Shown: in pieces, positions 22,661 through 33,559 of the stretch
Numbering within the stretch: position 1 is the stretch's first letter
Layout of the letters: each line of letters begins with the position of its first letter
Assembly (NCBI GenBank): GCA_037043455.1
Contig: JAWPHD010006748.1
Span: forward strand, 62,001 to 126,000
Source of the DNA: Cyrtodaria siliqua
Lineage: Eukaryota > Mollusca > Bivalvia > Adapedonta > Hiatellidae
Length of the DNA: 64,000 bases
Direction of reading: 5' to 3'
Made by a program: the position numbers and the translations under genes
The notes under the pieces: model-generated
Database searches by the model: none
Told to the model about the DNA's origin: nothing
What the model saw: only the letters and a program-made list of their open reading frames with translations

Positions 22661-22880
22661 TATCCATCCGGTACCTGAATTAAGCCGCCTTTGGTAAGCT
22701 AGACTAGCGTTATCAATTCAAAATAACCTGGAATAATATAAGATTAGGGATAAATACCTTATACTAAAATATTAGCTACTGAGACCGTGTCCTGGTGTCG
22801 ACTAAGAAGGTAGGGACGCCCAACCTCTTAACATAATCAAAACCAGGGTAACTGAATCTACAATCAAAAAATCTGGTCAT
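22661..22880 (+). other. Leader (5' untranslated region) of LINE 1, probable
   Basis: The stretch lies directly upstream of the ORF1 start at 22881. It contains 'gagaccgtgtcctgg' and the 22-bp segment shared with 17267-17288, supporting a repetitive origin. The exact 5' end of the LINE was not found. Confidence 0.4.
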
Positions 22881-23571
22881 AATGGCCGAAGGATTTACAT
22901 CCAACTTCAAAAAATCTCTAAATTTTACAAATCCAACCAGCACACCTCTGTCAAAACCACAAATAGAGAATAATCAAAAAAAAAGAAAAGGCAATGGTCT
23001 GATAGTGAAGTATGTCCACAGTGTGAAAATAAAATAATTCAAAATACACCATGCCTTACATGTATACACTGTGGCCTGACATTTTGTATCTCTTGTACAC
23101 ATATAAACATTGAACAGTACAAACTGATAAGTGACCCTAGCCTCAACTTGGCATGGACGTGTCCAACGTGTAAATATACATTACCAACCCTTCTGCGATT
23201 AGATGGCTCTATAAATGAACTAAAATCAACAAATGAACAAAGACTTTCCAAAACTGAAGGCGACTTGTCAAACATAGATACACAAATAGATAACAAAGTA
23301 CAAGAGGAAACTCAAAACATTAAAGAATCAATATTAAAAGAAATACAAGAAAACGTAACGCAACAGATTGATTCTAGAATAAAAGAACACGAAGATAGAA
23401 AAAATAGGGGTCCAAATATTTTGATTTACAATCTCCCTGAAAGTAAACAAGACAATTCGGATCAAAGGAAACTGGAAGACCAAAATAATATTGAACAGAT
23501 CATCCAAGCACTAGGTGTCGAAATAAATATAAAAGTAGGGTTTAGAATTGGAAACAAAGCTATAAATAAAA
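22881..23571 (+). pseudogene. LINE 1 ORF1, 5' part (PHD-like zinc finger and coiled coil)
   Basis: ORF1 proteins bind retrotransposon RNA. The frame opens with ATG at 22881 (MAEGFTSNFKKSLNF), and shifts by one base in an A-run near 22975. It continues with CPQCENK, CLTCIHCGLTFCISC and WTCPTC, a Cys/His spacing like a PHD finger. A charged coiled-coil-like stretch follows (about 23215-23400), then NILIYNLPES, the usual start of the RRM-like ORF1 core. The hAT element enters after AINKT. The remainder is at 27621-28184. Confidence 0.8.
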
Positions 23572-23840
23572 CAGTGTTATGCCCAGGCCGCGTCTATGGC
23601 GCATTAAAATCACAAATGGCGCATAAAAAATCCCATAGTTGGGCCCTACGGCGCGCCGAGAATTGCTCGCGATTTTTTTCCGATCCGATGACGATCCTGT
23701 TATTCGGCTCCTTTTTTAGTCCATGTCCCGATTTGTAAGAGCGCTAAGTATCGGCAAATTTCATTGGTTTGCATCAGCAGAAGTTACTGATATTATCCAA
23801 TCGGAGGCTAGCTTACTCATCTCGACGCACATGTTTAAAA

Positions 23841-25077
23841 ATGGCCGACCGCAAACGAAAAACAATTTTGGACTTTTATCAATCTACCGCGTCGAAAACG
23901 GCAAAATCGTGCGAAACGGACAAAAATAATAACTCGGAAAAGCAAGAGACGAGCAGTTCTGATAAATCTGCTTCAAGTACGGAGGTTATCGGCGGTGAAT
24001 CATCGCAAATTGTCTCCCCACAGCCTGTGTCTTCGGGTTCTTCACTTGAAACAGGCGACGCCCAGAAAAAGACAGATGCAGCTAAAAAATCGAGTGATAC
24101 AGGAGGTAAGAAGAAGGAAAGCAGATCGTTCCAGAAAAAGTGGCTAAAGGATTTCACTTGGCTAGAGTACAATGAGAAACCCAATGCTATGACTTGTAAA
24201 CTTTGTCTGAAGCACAAAAAAAGCAATGCACTGACTACTAATGAATGTAGAAATTGGAAGACAAGTACCCTAACGAGACACGCAGATAGTAGTGATCATA
24301 AGGAGGCTGTACTTGCAGATTCCATGACGGGGGCAATAGTGAAGAATGTGGCAAGTATTTGGAATGAGAAGGAGGCAGCTGTGATTTGTGCACTTAAAGC
24401 AGCATTTTGGTTAGCAAAGGAAAATCTTGCCATCACTAAATTTGAAAGCTTGGTGAATTTTTTGACAGAAATGAACTGTCCAGATATTTCCAACTTGAAA
24501 TGTAGGGAAAATGTGTGTTATACCTCAGACAAAGCAGCAGAGGAATTTATTCACTCAGTTGCACATGTAGTGAGAAAGAATGTTAATAACTAGATCACCC
24601 TATGTCAGTCTGCTATGTGATGAAACCACAGACATATCTGTTACAAAGAAACTGAGTGTTTACTGTAGAGATATACACTTGAACCTTCCACTCACTTTGT
24701 GTGCAACGTTGCTGTTGATAGTGGCACAGGTAGGGCTATATATACAGAACTGAAAAAAGTAATGGATGAGAAAAAGGTGCCCAGTGAGAAAGTTATGGGT
24801 CTGGGAACAGATGGAGCCAAGGCAATGACAGGAATGGGTGAGGGCTTGACTGGTTACATGTCCAGGGACAATCCAATGATAGTAAATTACCACTGTGTGG
24901 CATTAGTGACATCGCAGGCAGCTGATGATGTTCCGTACCTAGTAGTCTATCAAAATGTCCTTACAGGCATCTTCTACTTCTTCAAAGCTTCTGCAGTCAG
25001 ATGCCATAAACTCATAGACATACAAAAACTGCTGGATGAGCCTACTCTGAAGGTAAAAGAAGTACACCAGGTAAGGT
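23841..25077 (+). pseudogene. hAT transposase, N-terminal half (TTF-type zinc finger and start of catalytic core)
   Basis: hAT transposases cut element ends and reinsert them with an RNase H-like core. From ATG 23841 the frame reads MADRKRKTILDFYQST, a Ser/Lys-rich linker, FQKKWLKDFTWLEYNEK, then MTCKLCLKH and STLTRHADSSDH, a TTF/BED-like zinc finger. A stop at 24591 and frame changes follow; YVSLLCDETTDIS (catalytic Asp region) is in another frame, and GLGTDGAKAMTGMGEGLTGY (second Asp region) in the original. The His-Arg-Leu expected after CVA is missing (YHCVALVTSQ). The frame continues to VHQVR at the insertion. Confidence 0.82.
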
Positions 25078-25099
25078 CAGGGTTCTCCACAGCGCCTTT

Positions 25100-25123
25100 A
25101 AGCACCGCGCTAGCGCGGTGCTT
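25100..25123. repeat. Perfect 24-bp palindrome
   Basis: The sequence beginning AAGCACCGCGCT is its own reverse complement across 24 bp. Variants of the half site ('gcgcggtgctt') recur at about 25180-25195, so the left subterminal region carries repeated GC-rich motifs, possibly transposase-binding sites. Confidence 0.85.
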
Positions 25124-25730
25124 GAAAATCAAAATCCTTATTTGCGCTGTCCTTGAAATTAGCGCGGTCCTTTAAATCCCAAGCGCGGTGCTTTGATTTT
25201 CTTGATTCGTGTTGCTTATCGTCCGACACATACACTATAAACAGACCTCCTACACAGGATGTAAGTCACGCGCTATCGGTGTGAAATACTACACGTCAAG
25301 GACAAGTGTGTACAGTTGTATAAACCAGTCAAATCAGGCAGAGATACGGTGTTGTCGCGTTGCGTTAGCTGTGTATCACTTGACTTTATTGTTGATCATT
25401 ATTATGTCCCGACAAACGAAACTTGATGGGATTAATTAGATAAGATGAAGCGATGTGACATAATTGATTGGATAATGTGATTTAAATACATGATGAGTGA
25501 TTATTAAGGAGTTGTTAAAAAATATATGATGTTTTGATGTTCGTCGGCTCTCTGCGTGGATCGTCTGCAGTTTGTAAGTATTAATTTGTTGCAGATTATT
25601 TAAATTACTCGATACTTTCAGAGATTTGTTAATATCTTTAATTAATTAAGTTAATGAAGTTAAACTGGGTTACTTTGCTATAAAATGCCCGATGTTTCTA
25701 TTAATTTATCATAACAAAATGTCAAAGCGA

Positions 25731-25916
25731 AGTAGTAAGAGACCCTTAGATGGGGGAATTGGCAAGTTTTTTGTGGTAAGAAATGTTGAGGCTGCATCTA
25801 CTGTCTGTGACTCAGCATCTGAACCAGTCGCCAAAAGAGCCAGGGTCAGACTGACCGGGTTCAATCCAGACTGGGAGAAAGACTTCAAATGGGTTGAGGA
25901 AATGGAAAATGGTTAG
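25731..25916 (+). pseudogene. hAT-like transposase N-terminal exon fragment
   Basis: The frame MSKRSSKRPLDGGIGKFF, followed by KRARVRLTGFNPDWEKDFKW and VEEMENG, resembles the N-terminus of another ZNF862-like hAT transposase: a basic start, then the W-[E/K]-D/E-F-x-W box before the zinc finger. It ends at a stop overlapping a possible donor (g/gttagt). No zinc finger or catalytic core follows, as expected of a deletion derivative. Confidence 0.6.
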
Positions 25917-26392
25917 TAAATAAATACATGTAGTTTAAGGGCAATCAATGTAAAGAATGAATATTAATATTATTTTATTCAAATGCAGATTATTGTAAAG
26001 TGTATGGTAGCTGATTATGGTCTAAATTTAATGGATAAAGAGTTTGTTGTATTGGGGTATATTTATTGCAGATTATATTATGTCATGTTGTAGTTTGTAC
26101 TAGGGTACTGTATATTATATTTATGTACAGATTATATTTCTGTTCTGTATAATGTTTTGTCTGTATATTACATGTGGAAATGAGTTAATAAAATACTATT
26201 TTACTGTATAATTATATTCTCTTTATATAGTTCTTCCCCATCTTCATTTTATAATTAAAAATCATCTCAGGGCATATGGTGCACCCTAGAATTGGAAAAA
26301 AAAATCGACAAAGGGAGGGGCCGGCCCCCTCCCAAACCCACCCCCCGCGCTGCCTATGCCAGCGCCTGAAAAAAATCCTGTGGAGGACCCTG

Positions 26393-27404
26393 AAGGTGGA
26401 TGTCAGTGTACATTGCTGTAGAAACCGTCTACAAGATACTGGATTCCCTGATAACATTCTTCACTCAAGACAAGGATGCCAAAAGTAAAGGTTACCAGAA
26501 AAAAATGATCCAGTATGACTTCATTGCAACAACCTACCTACTGATGGATGTTCTCCCTGTTGTGCCTGAACTATGTCTTGTGTTCCAGAAAGCAGACATA
26601 GATGTTAGTCTCATCAAAGTCCATGTTGAGAAGTGCAAGAGGTCACTGAATGACATTAAGTCTGGCAAGTCACAATATCATCTTGACAAGCTTCAGAGTG
26701 AGGATTTCACCATGGAAAATGGCAAAGTTGTGTTCAAATCCAACCACATTGTCCAGGGAAAACAGAACATTGAGTCAATCAAACAGAAGTTGATTGATGG
26801 AATACTCAAGAGATTAGACAATAGATTTCCAGATAATGAGAGCAACCTCATCTATGCATTTGCAGCTTTGTCAATGAGACCTATCTCATTCTGTAGTCAG
26901 AAGGAAAGAGAGACCTGGGGAAATGAAAAAGTGGAGGTCTTGGTGAAGAAGTATGGAGAAACAAAGCAGTCAGAAGCAAGAGCAGATCAGCCACAAGTTA
27001 CAAGGGAGCCAATTGTTGACCCAGTTCAAACAAGAAAAGAGTGGGCTAATGTCAAAGACTTGGTTGTTCAGGAGGGTTACCCAAGAGACAGAATGAGTCA
27101 GTTCTGGTTCCTGCTGATGAAGTATTACAGCAGTGAATTCCCAAACCTTCTGACTCTTGTCAAGGTAGGACTGTCTGCACCAGTTCACACAGCAGACTGT
27201 GAGAGAGGGTTCAGTGCCCAAAACATGATCAAAACTGGAATGAGAAACAGGCTTTCACCTGAAACAGTGGATGACCTACTAACAATCAGACTAGAAGGGG
27301 GAGACTCTAAAAACGTTGACTACCAGGCTGCATTGATTCACTGGAGGAAAGGAAAAGAGAGGAGAATATTCCATACCAGTGCCAGTGCCAGTAACAAAGA
27401 ATAA
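26393..27404 (+). pseudogene. hAT transposase, C-terminal half with dimerisation domain
   Basis: This is the continuation of the transposase interrupted at 25077. It is open from about 26400 to the stop at 27402. It includes VYIAVETVYKILDSLITFFT, a long helical region, and near the C-terminus FPNLLTLVKVGLSAPVHTAD followed by CERGFSAQNMIKTGMRNRLS, the conserved hAT C-terminal dimerisation motif (usually SERxFS with NRL). Reading frame and codon use are well preserved, so the insertion of this hAT is younger than many frameshifts in the LINE. Confidence 0.87.
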
Positions 27405-27620
27405 ACTGTAGTCACCAGTATGTAAATATGTTAAGTTCAAAGTTTATAAGTTGAAATTCAGTTTAAACATTTCATAAACATGATAACCTCAGACTGAGAG
27501 TGTTAAATGATTCATCATTATCAGTGGATTTGAAAACAGAAAGAGAGCTGCAGTGAGTTAATTTTAAATAAGTTTTATTTAATAGCAGCCCCTAATTTTC
27601 AAAGTATTGGCAGAACACTG

Positions 27621-28184
27621 ATATTAAAACTAGGCCATTTAAACTAGTGTTAGAATCCAAAAAACAAAAAAGAGAAATCTTAACTGAAGCAAAGCTTATA
27701 AAAAATAAAGCTCCAGGCTTTCTAACAGAAGTAATAATGGCAGCCGACTATACTACAAAACAAAGGGAAGAAAGAAAAGAATTACTACAGGAATTGGCAA
27801 CAGGCTCCAGGCATACAAATAAAAAAGCAGTAATAAGAGACGGCAAAGTAATCATTCCCCCTAATAATCACACTTTAGGCCAAGAAAACCAAACAACAAA
27901 TAGCCAAAATACTACAAAACCAGAAGCAATAAACCAACCAACCAATATTAGATCAGCATCAAATAGAGAAACAATAAACCAACCAACAAATATCTAATAG
28001 AGAAAATTTACAGGAAACAAGACTACATTTAAGTCCGATCACAAAATCTCAAACACCAAACATGATGGACGAGACCATGTCAATGTATCTGGATTCAACA
28101 ATTGTTAGTCCGGAAAGGACAATAATTGGAAGAGTACAAGTATCTAGTACCGAACCAAGTTCTCCAGAGGTCAACCGTGAATAG
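27621..28184 (+). pseudogene. LINE 1 ORF1, 3' part
   Basis: The frame resumes after the hAT element with RPFKLVLESKKQKREILTEA then KLIKNKAPGF and TTKQREERKELLQEL, the C-terminal domain pattern of LINE ORF1 proteins. A Q/N/T-rich tail holds an internal duplication (EAINQPTNI, ETINQPTNI). One frameshift near 27995 joins to SNRENLQETRLHLSPITKS, ending at a stop near 28182. Confidence 0.78.
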
Positions 28185-28215
28185 GGAGACAGTTTTATTT
28201 TTAACCTTGTACATA

Positions 28216-29570
28216 CAGAAACGGAAAGTGTAAATAATATATCAAGTGACCGCGGCCCACCAGATGTGCTTCAAATACTATATACAAATGCTGATAGCCT
28301 TAACAATAAATTGTCCGAACTTAGCTTTAAAAACAAGTACAGGCATTAGATCCTGACATAGTCGCAGTTACAGAAACGTTATCTAAAACATCATTTTTTG
28401 AACAAACATACACAACCCTACAAATTGAGGGATACCAAATGTTTCACAATAACACAAAATCTGGTAGGCCACAATTTTTTTTTCTCTTGGTTTACGGATT
28501 TTTTCTTATTTTTTTACGCTCGGTCGGAAGGGAAAAAATAAAATAAAATAAAATCTGTTTCTAAGTACAAATTTCGAACATGGTGACCATGTTTCTCATA
28601 TAAAACCGTAAGTTTATACAACACAAAGACAGAAGACAACACAACATGTATTTAAATCGTTGAATATTCTTTTAATATTCCCAATGATGAAATTTCTGTA
28701 TTCACGCCCGGAAGGAGTGCCCGGATGTGTTGAAATCAAGTTACCTTGGTGAACAAAGGGAGACTACTCTATGTTCCTCATACAAGGAAATGGCGGATAG
28801 TGATCGCGCGTTGTTTGCGTTCGAAATTTCGACGTTTTGATAGATATATGCTGTTGTTTGACGTGGTATTATTGTATACTAGAAAATTGTTTCACCAATT
28901 CAAAATTTTATTATTTTTTTCTTCATCTGGCGTTGAAATGCGGCCGGCGGTGAAAAAACCCACAGATGTTCAAATTTTTATTTTTATTTTCCAATCTCTC
29001 GAAAATTGGGGTCGGCGGATCCGTAAACCAAGAGAAAAAAAAAAGTCGCCGTAGGGGAATTATAATATATACTTATAACATCAACTATTAACATAGAAAG
29101 GGACACAATCGAATCTGTTTGGATTAAAATCAAATTAGAAAATAACGACACTTTATTAGTAGGCTGTATATATAGAAGCCCAAACTCAACGTTCGAATCT
29201 AACTTTGACCTTGGGCACTTGTTACAGGAAGCATGCTCGGTGGGTTGCTCTCATCTGTGTATCGTAGGTGATTTAATTTTAAGGAAATAGACTGGAAAAA
29301 AATTAAAACTAGTGTGAGTGAAAATCATCCAGCAAGTATTTTCCTTGAAATGGTCAGAGACAATTTTTTAACACAACATGTGACACAAGCGACAAGATAT
29401 AGGGAAAATAATATGCCCTCTACCTTAGACCTAGTTTTTACAAACGAAGAGAACATGATAGATAAAATAGATTAACTCCCTGGCTTAGGGAAGAGTGATC
29501 AGATCTTTTATCGTTGCTATTCAAGAAGGATAGAATGCAAAACCAAAAAAAATTTTTTTTAAGGCAACTA
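28216..29570 (+). pseudogene. LINE 1 ORF2 endonuclease domain, interrupted and frameshifted
   Basis: The APE-like endonuclease nicks target DNA for reverse transcription. Visible blocks in order: LQILYTNADSLNNKLSEL, DPDIVAVTETLSK (catalytic Glu), then, after the MITE at 28469-29050, GIIIYT, LLVGCIYRSPNSTF, CIVGDF and EIDW, LDLVFTNEENM, and GKSDQIF. In the last block Gln stands where the catalytic His of SDH is expected. There are indels near 28330 and 29275. Confidence 0.8.
28469..29050. mobile_element. MITE in LINE 1 endonuclease, 5-bp duplication GTAGG
   Basis: Perfect 24-bp inverted repeats at 28476-28499 and 29019-29042 (core TCTCTTGGTTTACGGAT) lie just inside the ends. GTAGG is at 28464-28468 and 29051-29055. 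Removing the insert reconnects NTKSGR to GIIIYT in the endonuclease. The interior has an ATGGCGGATAGTGATCGCGC start followed within 16 codons by a stop; the 102-codon ORF over it is not supported. Superfamily uncertain, because the outermost 6-7 bases of the two ends do not match. Confidence 0.78.
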
Positions 29571-29584
29571 TATTCAAATGAGGG

Positions 29585-30676
29585 AAAGCTGTAACTATTA
29601 ATTGGGAGAATACATTAAATGACAAAAATGTAAATGATGCGTGGGACTCCTTTGCCGATAACCTCAATAACATTATCGATAAAAATATACCAGTGTGCAC
29701 TGGAGCCCCCAGGCAGAATAACAATCTCCCATACATAGATAATAACACAAAAAACATAGTTAGAGACAAAAGAAAATATTGGAAAAAATACCTTCATTGC
29801 AAAACTCACTCAAATTTTGAAAAATACAAAACTGCTAGGAACAAAGCTACATATGCATTAAAACTAGCAAAGTATAATTATGAAAAAGTCCTTGCAACTC
29901 GGATAAATAGTGACAATAAATTATTTTGGAAATATGTAAGGTCAAAAAACAAAACTACAATAGGACAACTAATTGACCAAAATGGGAACATAGTCTTAGA
30001 TGACCAAGTTTTAATCAATACTTTGCCAGTTTCTTCAAACACAATTAACTAAATGACAACCCAGCTTTCCCTCAAAGAAGTGTTAACTCCATGCTTGACA
30101 ACATTATCATAACTGAGAACGATGTTCTGCTAGCAATAAAGGAATTAAAACCAAATAAATCAGCTGGCCCAGATGGAATACACCCCAAAGTGATAGTTGA
30201 ATGTAAAAATGAATTAACAAAGCCGTTAACAAAAATTTTCAACAAATCATTAGATGAATCAATAGTACCAAGTTCCTGGAAAATAGCAAATATAACACCA
30301 ATTTTTAAATCAGGAAATAAACAATCTCCAGAAAACTATAGACCAATAAGCTTATGCCCTATTGTTTCAAATATAATGCAAAAAATTATCAAAAAGAATA
30401 TTATAGATCATATGCAAAGTAACAATTTATTTTCAATACACCAGTTTGGATTTATGAAGGGCAAATCCTGTCCTCTTCAATTATTAGAAGTACTGGAAGA
30501 TTGGTCTGATGCACTTGATAGTCGCCAAGAGCTTGATGTAATATTATATGTCTTTAGGAGAGCATTTGATACATTACAACATAACAAGCTGCTAACTAAA
30601 TTAGAAGGTTATGGCATTGTGGGGAAGGTTTTGGAATTGGTGAAAGACTTCCTAAGGGACAGATCTCAAACGGTGG
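29585..30676 (+). pseudogene. LINE 1 ORF2 linker and N-terminal reverse transcriptase
   Basis: The linker reads WENTLNDKNVNDAWDSF, KRKYWKKYLHCKTH and FWKYVRSKNKT. Reverse transcriptase blocks follow: IKELKPNKSAGPDGIHPKVI, SSWKIANITPIFKSGNK, ENYRPISLCPIVSNIMQKII and HQFGFMKGKSCPLQLLEVL. In block A the text is LYVFRRAFDT: the catalytic Asp expected before Phe is missing, consistent with a 3-nt deletion. The frame is cut after RSQTV by the MITE at 30677. Confidence 0.86.
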
Positions 30677-31065
30677 CAGGGTTTCCCCCAGAAAATTTTG
30701 AAGGCTTGTTGTTCTGATATTACATTTACCAAACTGGGCTTGAAAAAAAAAGTGCCTATTAATGGCAAAATGGCAAAATAACATACTTTTATGATTTTGG
30801 TGCAAAAGGAACATTCCAAATTGTATCGGTATCCCATTTTAACGAATATCAACAAACAATCAACCATATATACGCTAGTTTAGTATGAGATTTATGTAAT
30901 ATATATCACCATAGAAATTCTATTTTTCTTCTTTTAAATCTGTTATTCATGCAAATTAAGAAAATCTTAAGGCATGTTGCTCTGATGAAGGCATGTTGTT
31001 TTTCCCTTCTTTTCCAGGAAGGCATGTTGCATGCGACATGCCTTATGACCCTGGGGGAAACCCTG
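30677..31065. mobile_element. hAT-like MITE, 5-bp duplication GGTGG, in LINE 1 reverse transcriptase
   Basis: CAGGGTTTCCCCCAG (30677-30691) is perfectly matched in inverse at 31051-31065. GGTGG is at 30672-30676 and 31066-31070. Removing the element restores the LINE frame (RSQTVVINGKHST). A 95-bp internal segment (30812-30906) is found again at 37605-37699 with one mismatch. 'ggcatgttgc' is repeated three times near the right end. Confidence 0.87.
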
Positions 31066-31092
31066 GGTGGTTATAAATGGAAAACACTCAAC

Positions 31093-31449
31093 CAGGGCTT
31101 TTTTCCACAAAATTGGGAAGAGGCCCAGGCCTGTCCATTTTGGGAAAAAAGAACGCGCTTATTTCTCATTTTGGGAAAAATACAAGATTTCATAAATTAA
31201 GTAAATATGACATTAATATATTTTATTTATATTGTCATCTATTATTTACCATAATTATTAACTTTTCCAAGTCGGAATTTACTTAGCAGACAAAAACACA
31301 TTGCAGAATTCATGCTTTTTCTCAAATTCTGAGAGACTGCTGTTTCCCGATTGGGAACTATTTCTGCCACAGTTGGGAAAAAACAGTCCAATTTTCAGTT
31401 GGGAAGAGGCCCTTTACAGGCCTCTGTTATATAAGGTAAAAAAGCCCTG
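31093..31449. mobile_element. hAT-like MITE with 7-bp duplication ACTCAAC, 22 bp beyond the previous one
   Basis: CAGGGCTTTTTTCC at the left end is matched by the inverse right end CAGGGCTTTTTTACC. ACTCAAC is present at 31086-31092 and 31450-31456. 'attttgggaaaa' and 'attgggaagaggccc' recur inside. Two CAGGG-type insertions stand only 27 bp apart (31066-31092 between them) in the same LINE ORF. Confidence 0.85.
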
Positions 31450-32400
31450 ACTCAACATCTGAACAAGTATACAGCGGGGTACCTCAGGGTAGTGTGTTAG
31501 GTCCTACCCTTTTCCTTGTCTTCATAAATGATCTCCCCGAGGTAGCGGAAACAGTAGTCAAGCTATTTGCAGACGATACCAAAACATATTCAGTTATAAA
31601 TTCCCAAGAAGACGTAGATAAATTACAGAGAACTACTGACAATTTTTGCGACTGGTCCAAAACATGGGATTTAGAATTTAATTCAAAAAAATGTAAAAGA
31701 ATGCATATTGGCAAATCAATGGCTACTGATAACTATTTTATGAAAGACAGAGAGAATCGTAGGGACTTGATTATAAATGTTTCAGAGGAGAAGGATCTGG
31801 GGTGATAATTGACAGTAATCTACCTTCAACACTCATATAACCTTCAAAATAGCCTTAGTGAATAGAAATCTAGGAATAATTATGAGAACCTTTATGTATC
31901 TAGACAAGAATATATTTTTGACACTATTCAAAGCTTTAGTAAGACCCCATTTAGAATATGCCAGTACAGTTTGGTCCCCGTACTTAAAAAAGCACCAAAT
32001 TGCTATAGAAATGTTCAGCGTAGGGCAACAAAAATGTTATCGTCTTTAAACAACCTAGAATATAATGAACGGCTAAGATCCTTAGGTATTCCTACACTTC
32101 AATACCGGAGGTTACGTACAGACATGCTGCAGGTCTTTAAGATCCTTAGAGGATTCGATATATCATCAATCCAAACTTTCTCCCCTTAGCAACATATACC
32201 AGAACTAAAACTTTTCAAACAACAAGCCAAAACAGAATGCAGAAAAAATTCCTTTAGCATTAGGGTAGTGGAAGACTGGAATTCCCTACCAGAAAGTGTT
32301 GTCCAAGCACCGAGTGTAAATGCCTTTAAGAGCAGACTAAACAAACATTGGCATAATAATCAAATAAAATTTGATGCTAGTTGTTTCCCAAGCCTGTGCA
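31450..32400 (+). pseudogene. LINE 1 ORF2, C-terminal reverse transcriptase and tail
   Basis: The frame resumes with STSEQVYSGVPQGSVLGPTL, then VKLFADDTKTYSVI (FADD catalytic block), NSKKCKRMHIGK, LFKALVRPHLEYASTVWSPY, VQRRATKML and RVVEDWNSLPESVVQAPSVN. These are typical of Jockey/CR1/L2-type LINEs. Frameshifts occur near 31800 and 32010-32020 and a stop breaks the frame near 32188. A short untranslated tail ends near 32505. Confidence 0.87.
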
Positions 32401-32598
32401 GTAGACACTCCCGACCGATAAACAACCAAAGAGATGGGCCTCCAGAAGCCACAGGCTTACCATTGGCCTCGGAACAGCAAGTTACAGTAAGTAAGTTAAG
32501 TTGACAAAATGTTAACAGCTAATAAAACTCCTCAATTAGAAAGGTAGTGAAATCATTTTCGTAACAAATTAAAACCACTTGCTTGCTAAAAGATATAT

Positions 32599-33559
32599 AT
32601 GCACAGCTTCATATATTTGCCACATTTGTTTGGTAAATGTCAGATGTGTTTTGATGAACCATTAAACAATTCTGAAGACACATTTGAATCACTAAATACT
32701 ACATCGCTATTTAATCCGCTACATACCAGCAGCCCGAGAAATTTGAATAGTACACGTAAATCATCTAGTGGCTCCGGTATCGGTCGAACTACTCATAGCA
32801 GGGGCTCGCATACCAGAAGTGTTGATGAAAGTAATATTTTACCAGAGAAAACAAACTTTAGGTTACTTACTATAAACTGTTGTAGCATACGTGAGCATAA
32901 ATCCGAATTTACGACTGCAGTCGACTATATAAAACCGGATTTGATATGCGGTACTGAATCCTGGCTAAAGGGCATTAAGCCCGGCAAAACTCCATCAAAA
33001 CTCTGCATAAAATCAAGTGAGATATTTCCTGAAAATTATATTTTCCACAGAAATGACAGGATGTCGCGTGGCGGTGGTGTTTTTACGGGTATCAGCAAAG
33101 AGCTAATAGCAAATGAACAAATACATTTGGTTACGGACTGTGAAATTGCATGGTCAAAGATTAAAATGAAAAATAAAAAAGACCTTTACCTAGCGTCTTT
33201 CTATATGCCACATAGAAAGACAGATGATTTAGTGAAATTAGACGCTTCATTGAAAAAACTCTCTGAAAGTAATAAGAGTAAACACATATTACTAGCTGGC
33301 GATTTCAATTGCCCGGATATAAATTGGGACACACTAACTGTGAAACAAAATGCTTCTGATCGACATATTCAACAAATGTTAATCGATATAACCGTAGAAC
33401 ATGGGCTCTCCCAGATACATAACCAGCCTACACGACAAGAGAATATATTAGATCTTGTTTTCACCAACAATCCATCTCTAATCAAATCATCAATCAGCAT
33501 CCCTGGTATTAGTGACCATGCCATGGTGGTGACAGACTCCAATATAATACCAATTTATA
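32599..33559 (+). pseudogene. LINE 2 ORF2 endonuclease domain
   Basis: An open frame carries FRLLTINCCSIREHKSEF, PDLICGTESWLKGI (catalytic Glu), MSRGGGVFTGISKEL, DLYLASFYMPHRKTD, HILLAGDFNCPDINWDTL, ENILDLVFTNNPSL and PGISDHAMVVTDS (catalytic Asp-His). All main APE-type endonuclease motifs are intact here. The frame ends where the hAT derivative begins (after SNIIP). Confidence 0.88.

Larger units (their letters stand above)
25078..26392 (+). mobile_element. hAT-like derivative nested in the hAT transposase, 5-bp duplication AAGGT
   Basis: CAGGGTTCTCCACAG (25078-25092) matches the inverse right end CAGGGTCCTCCACAG (26378-26392) at 14 of 15 positions. AAGGT lies at 25073-25077 and 26393-26397. 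Disregarding the insert and one AAGGT, the host transposase frame passes from VHQVR to WMSVYIAVETVYK. The 1315-bp element includes a short transposase-like exon (25731-25916) and a perfect 24-bp palindrome near its left end. Confidence 0.87.
23572..27620 (+). mobile_element. hAT transposon (ZNF862-like), 4.05 kb, in LINE 1 ORF1
   Basis: The ends CAGTGTTATGCC (23572-23583) and, inverted, CAGTGTTCTGCC (27609-27620) match at 11 of 12 positions. The flanks are similar AT-rich words ('ataaataaaa', 'atattaaaa'), so an 8-bp duplication has probably diverged. The interior encodes a plus-strand hAT transposase, now frameshifted and split by a second element (25078-26392). Removing the insertion reconnects LINE 1 ORF1 from NKT to RPFKLVLES. 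Confidence 0.82.
22881..32505 (+). mobile_element. LINE 1: non-LTR retrotransposon of the Jockey/CR1/L2 type, interrupted five-fold
   Basis: ORF1 (zinc finger, coiled coil) and ORF2 (APE-like endonuclease, linker, reverse transcriptase) can be followed in order on one strand. The 3' end is near 'gtaagtaagttaag' at 32505. Insertions: a hAT transposon at 23572-27620 (itself carrying 25078-26392), MITEs at 28469-29050, 30677-31065 and 31093-31449. When each insertion and one target copy is disregarded the LINE reading frame continues across the junction. Several additional frameshifts and lost catalytic residues show the copy is dead. Confidence 0.88.

Noticed and set aside
28746..29054. 102-codon ORF ending at the right MITE terminus
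   Set aside because: It includes the terminal inverted repeat itself (RKPREKKKSP), so it is a translation of the element end.
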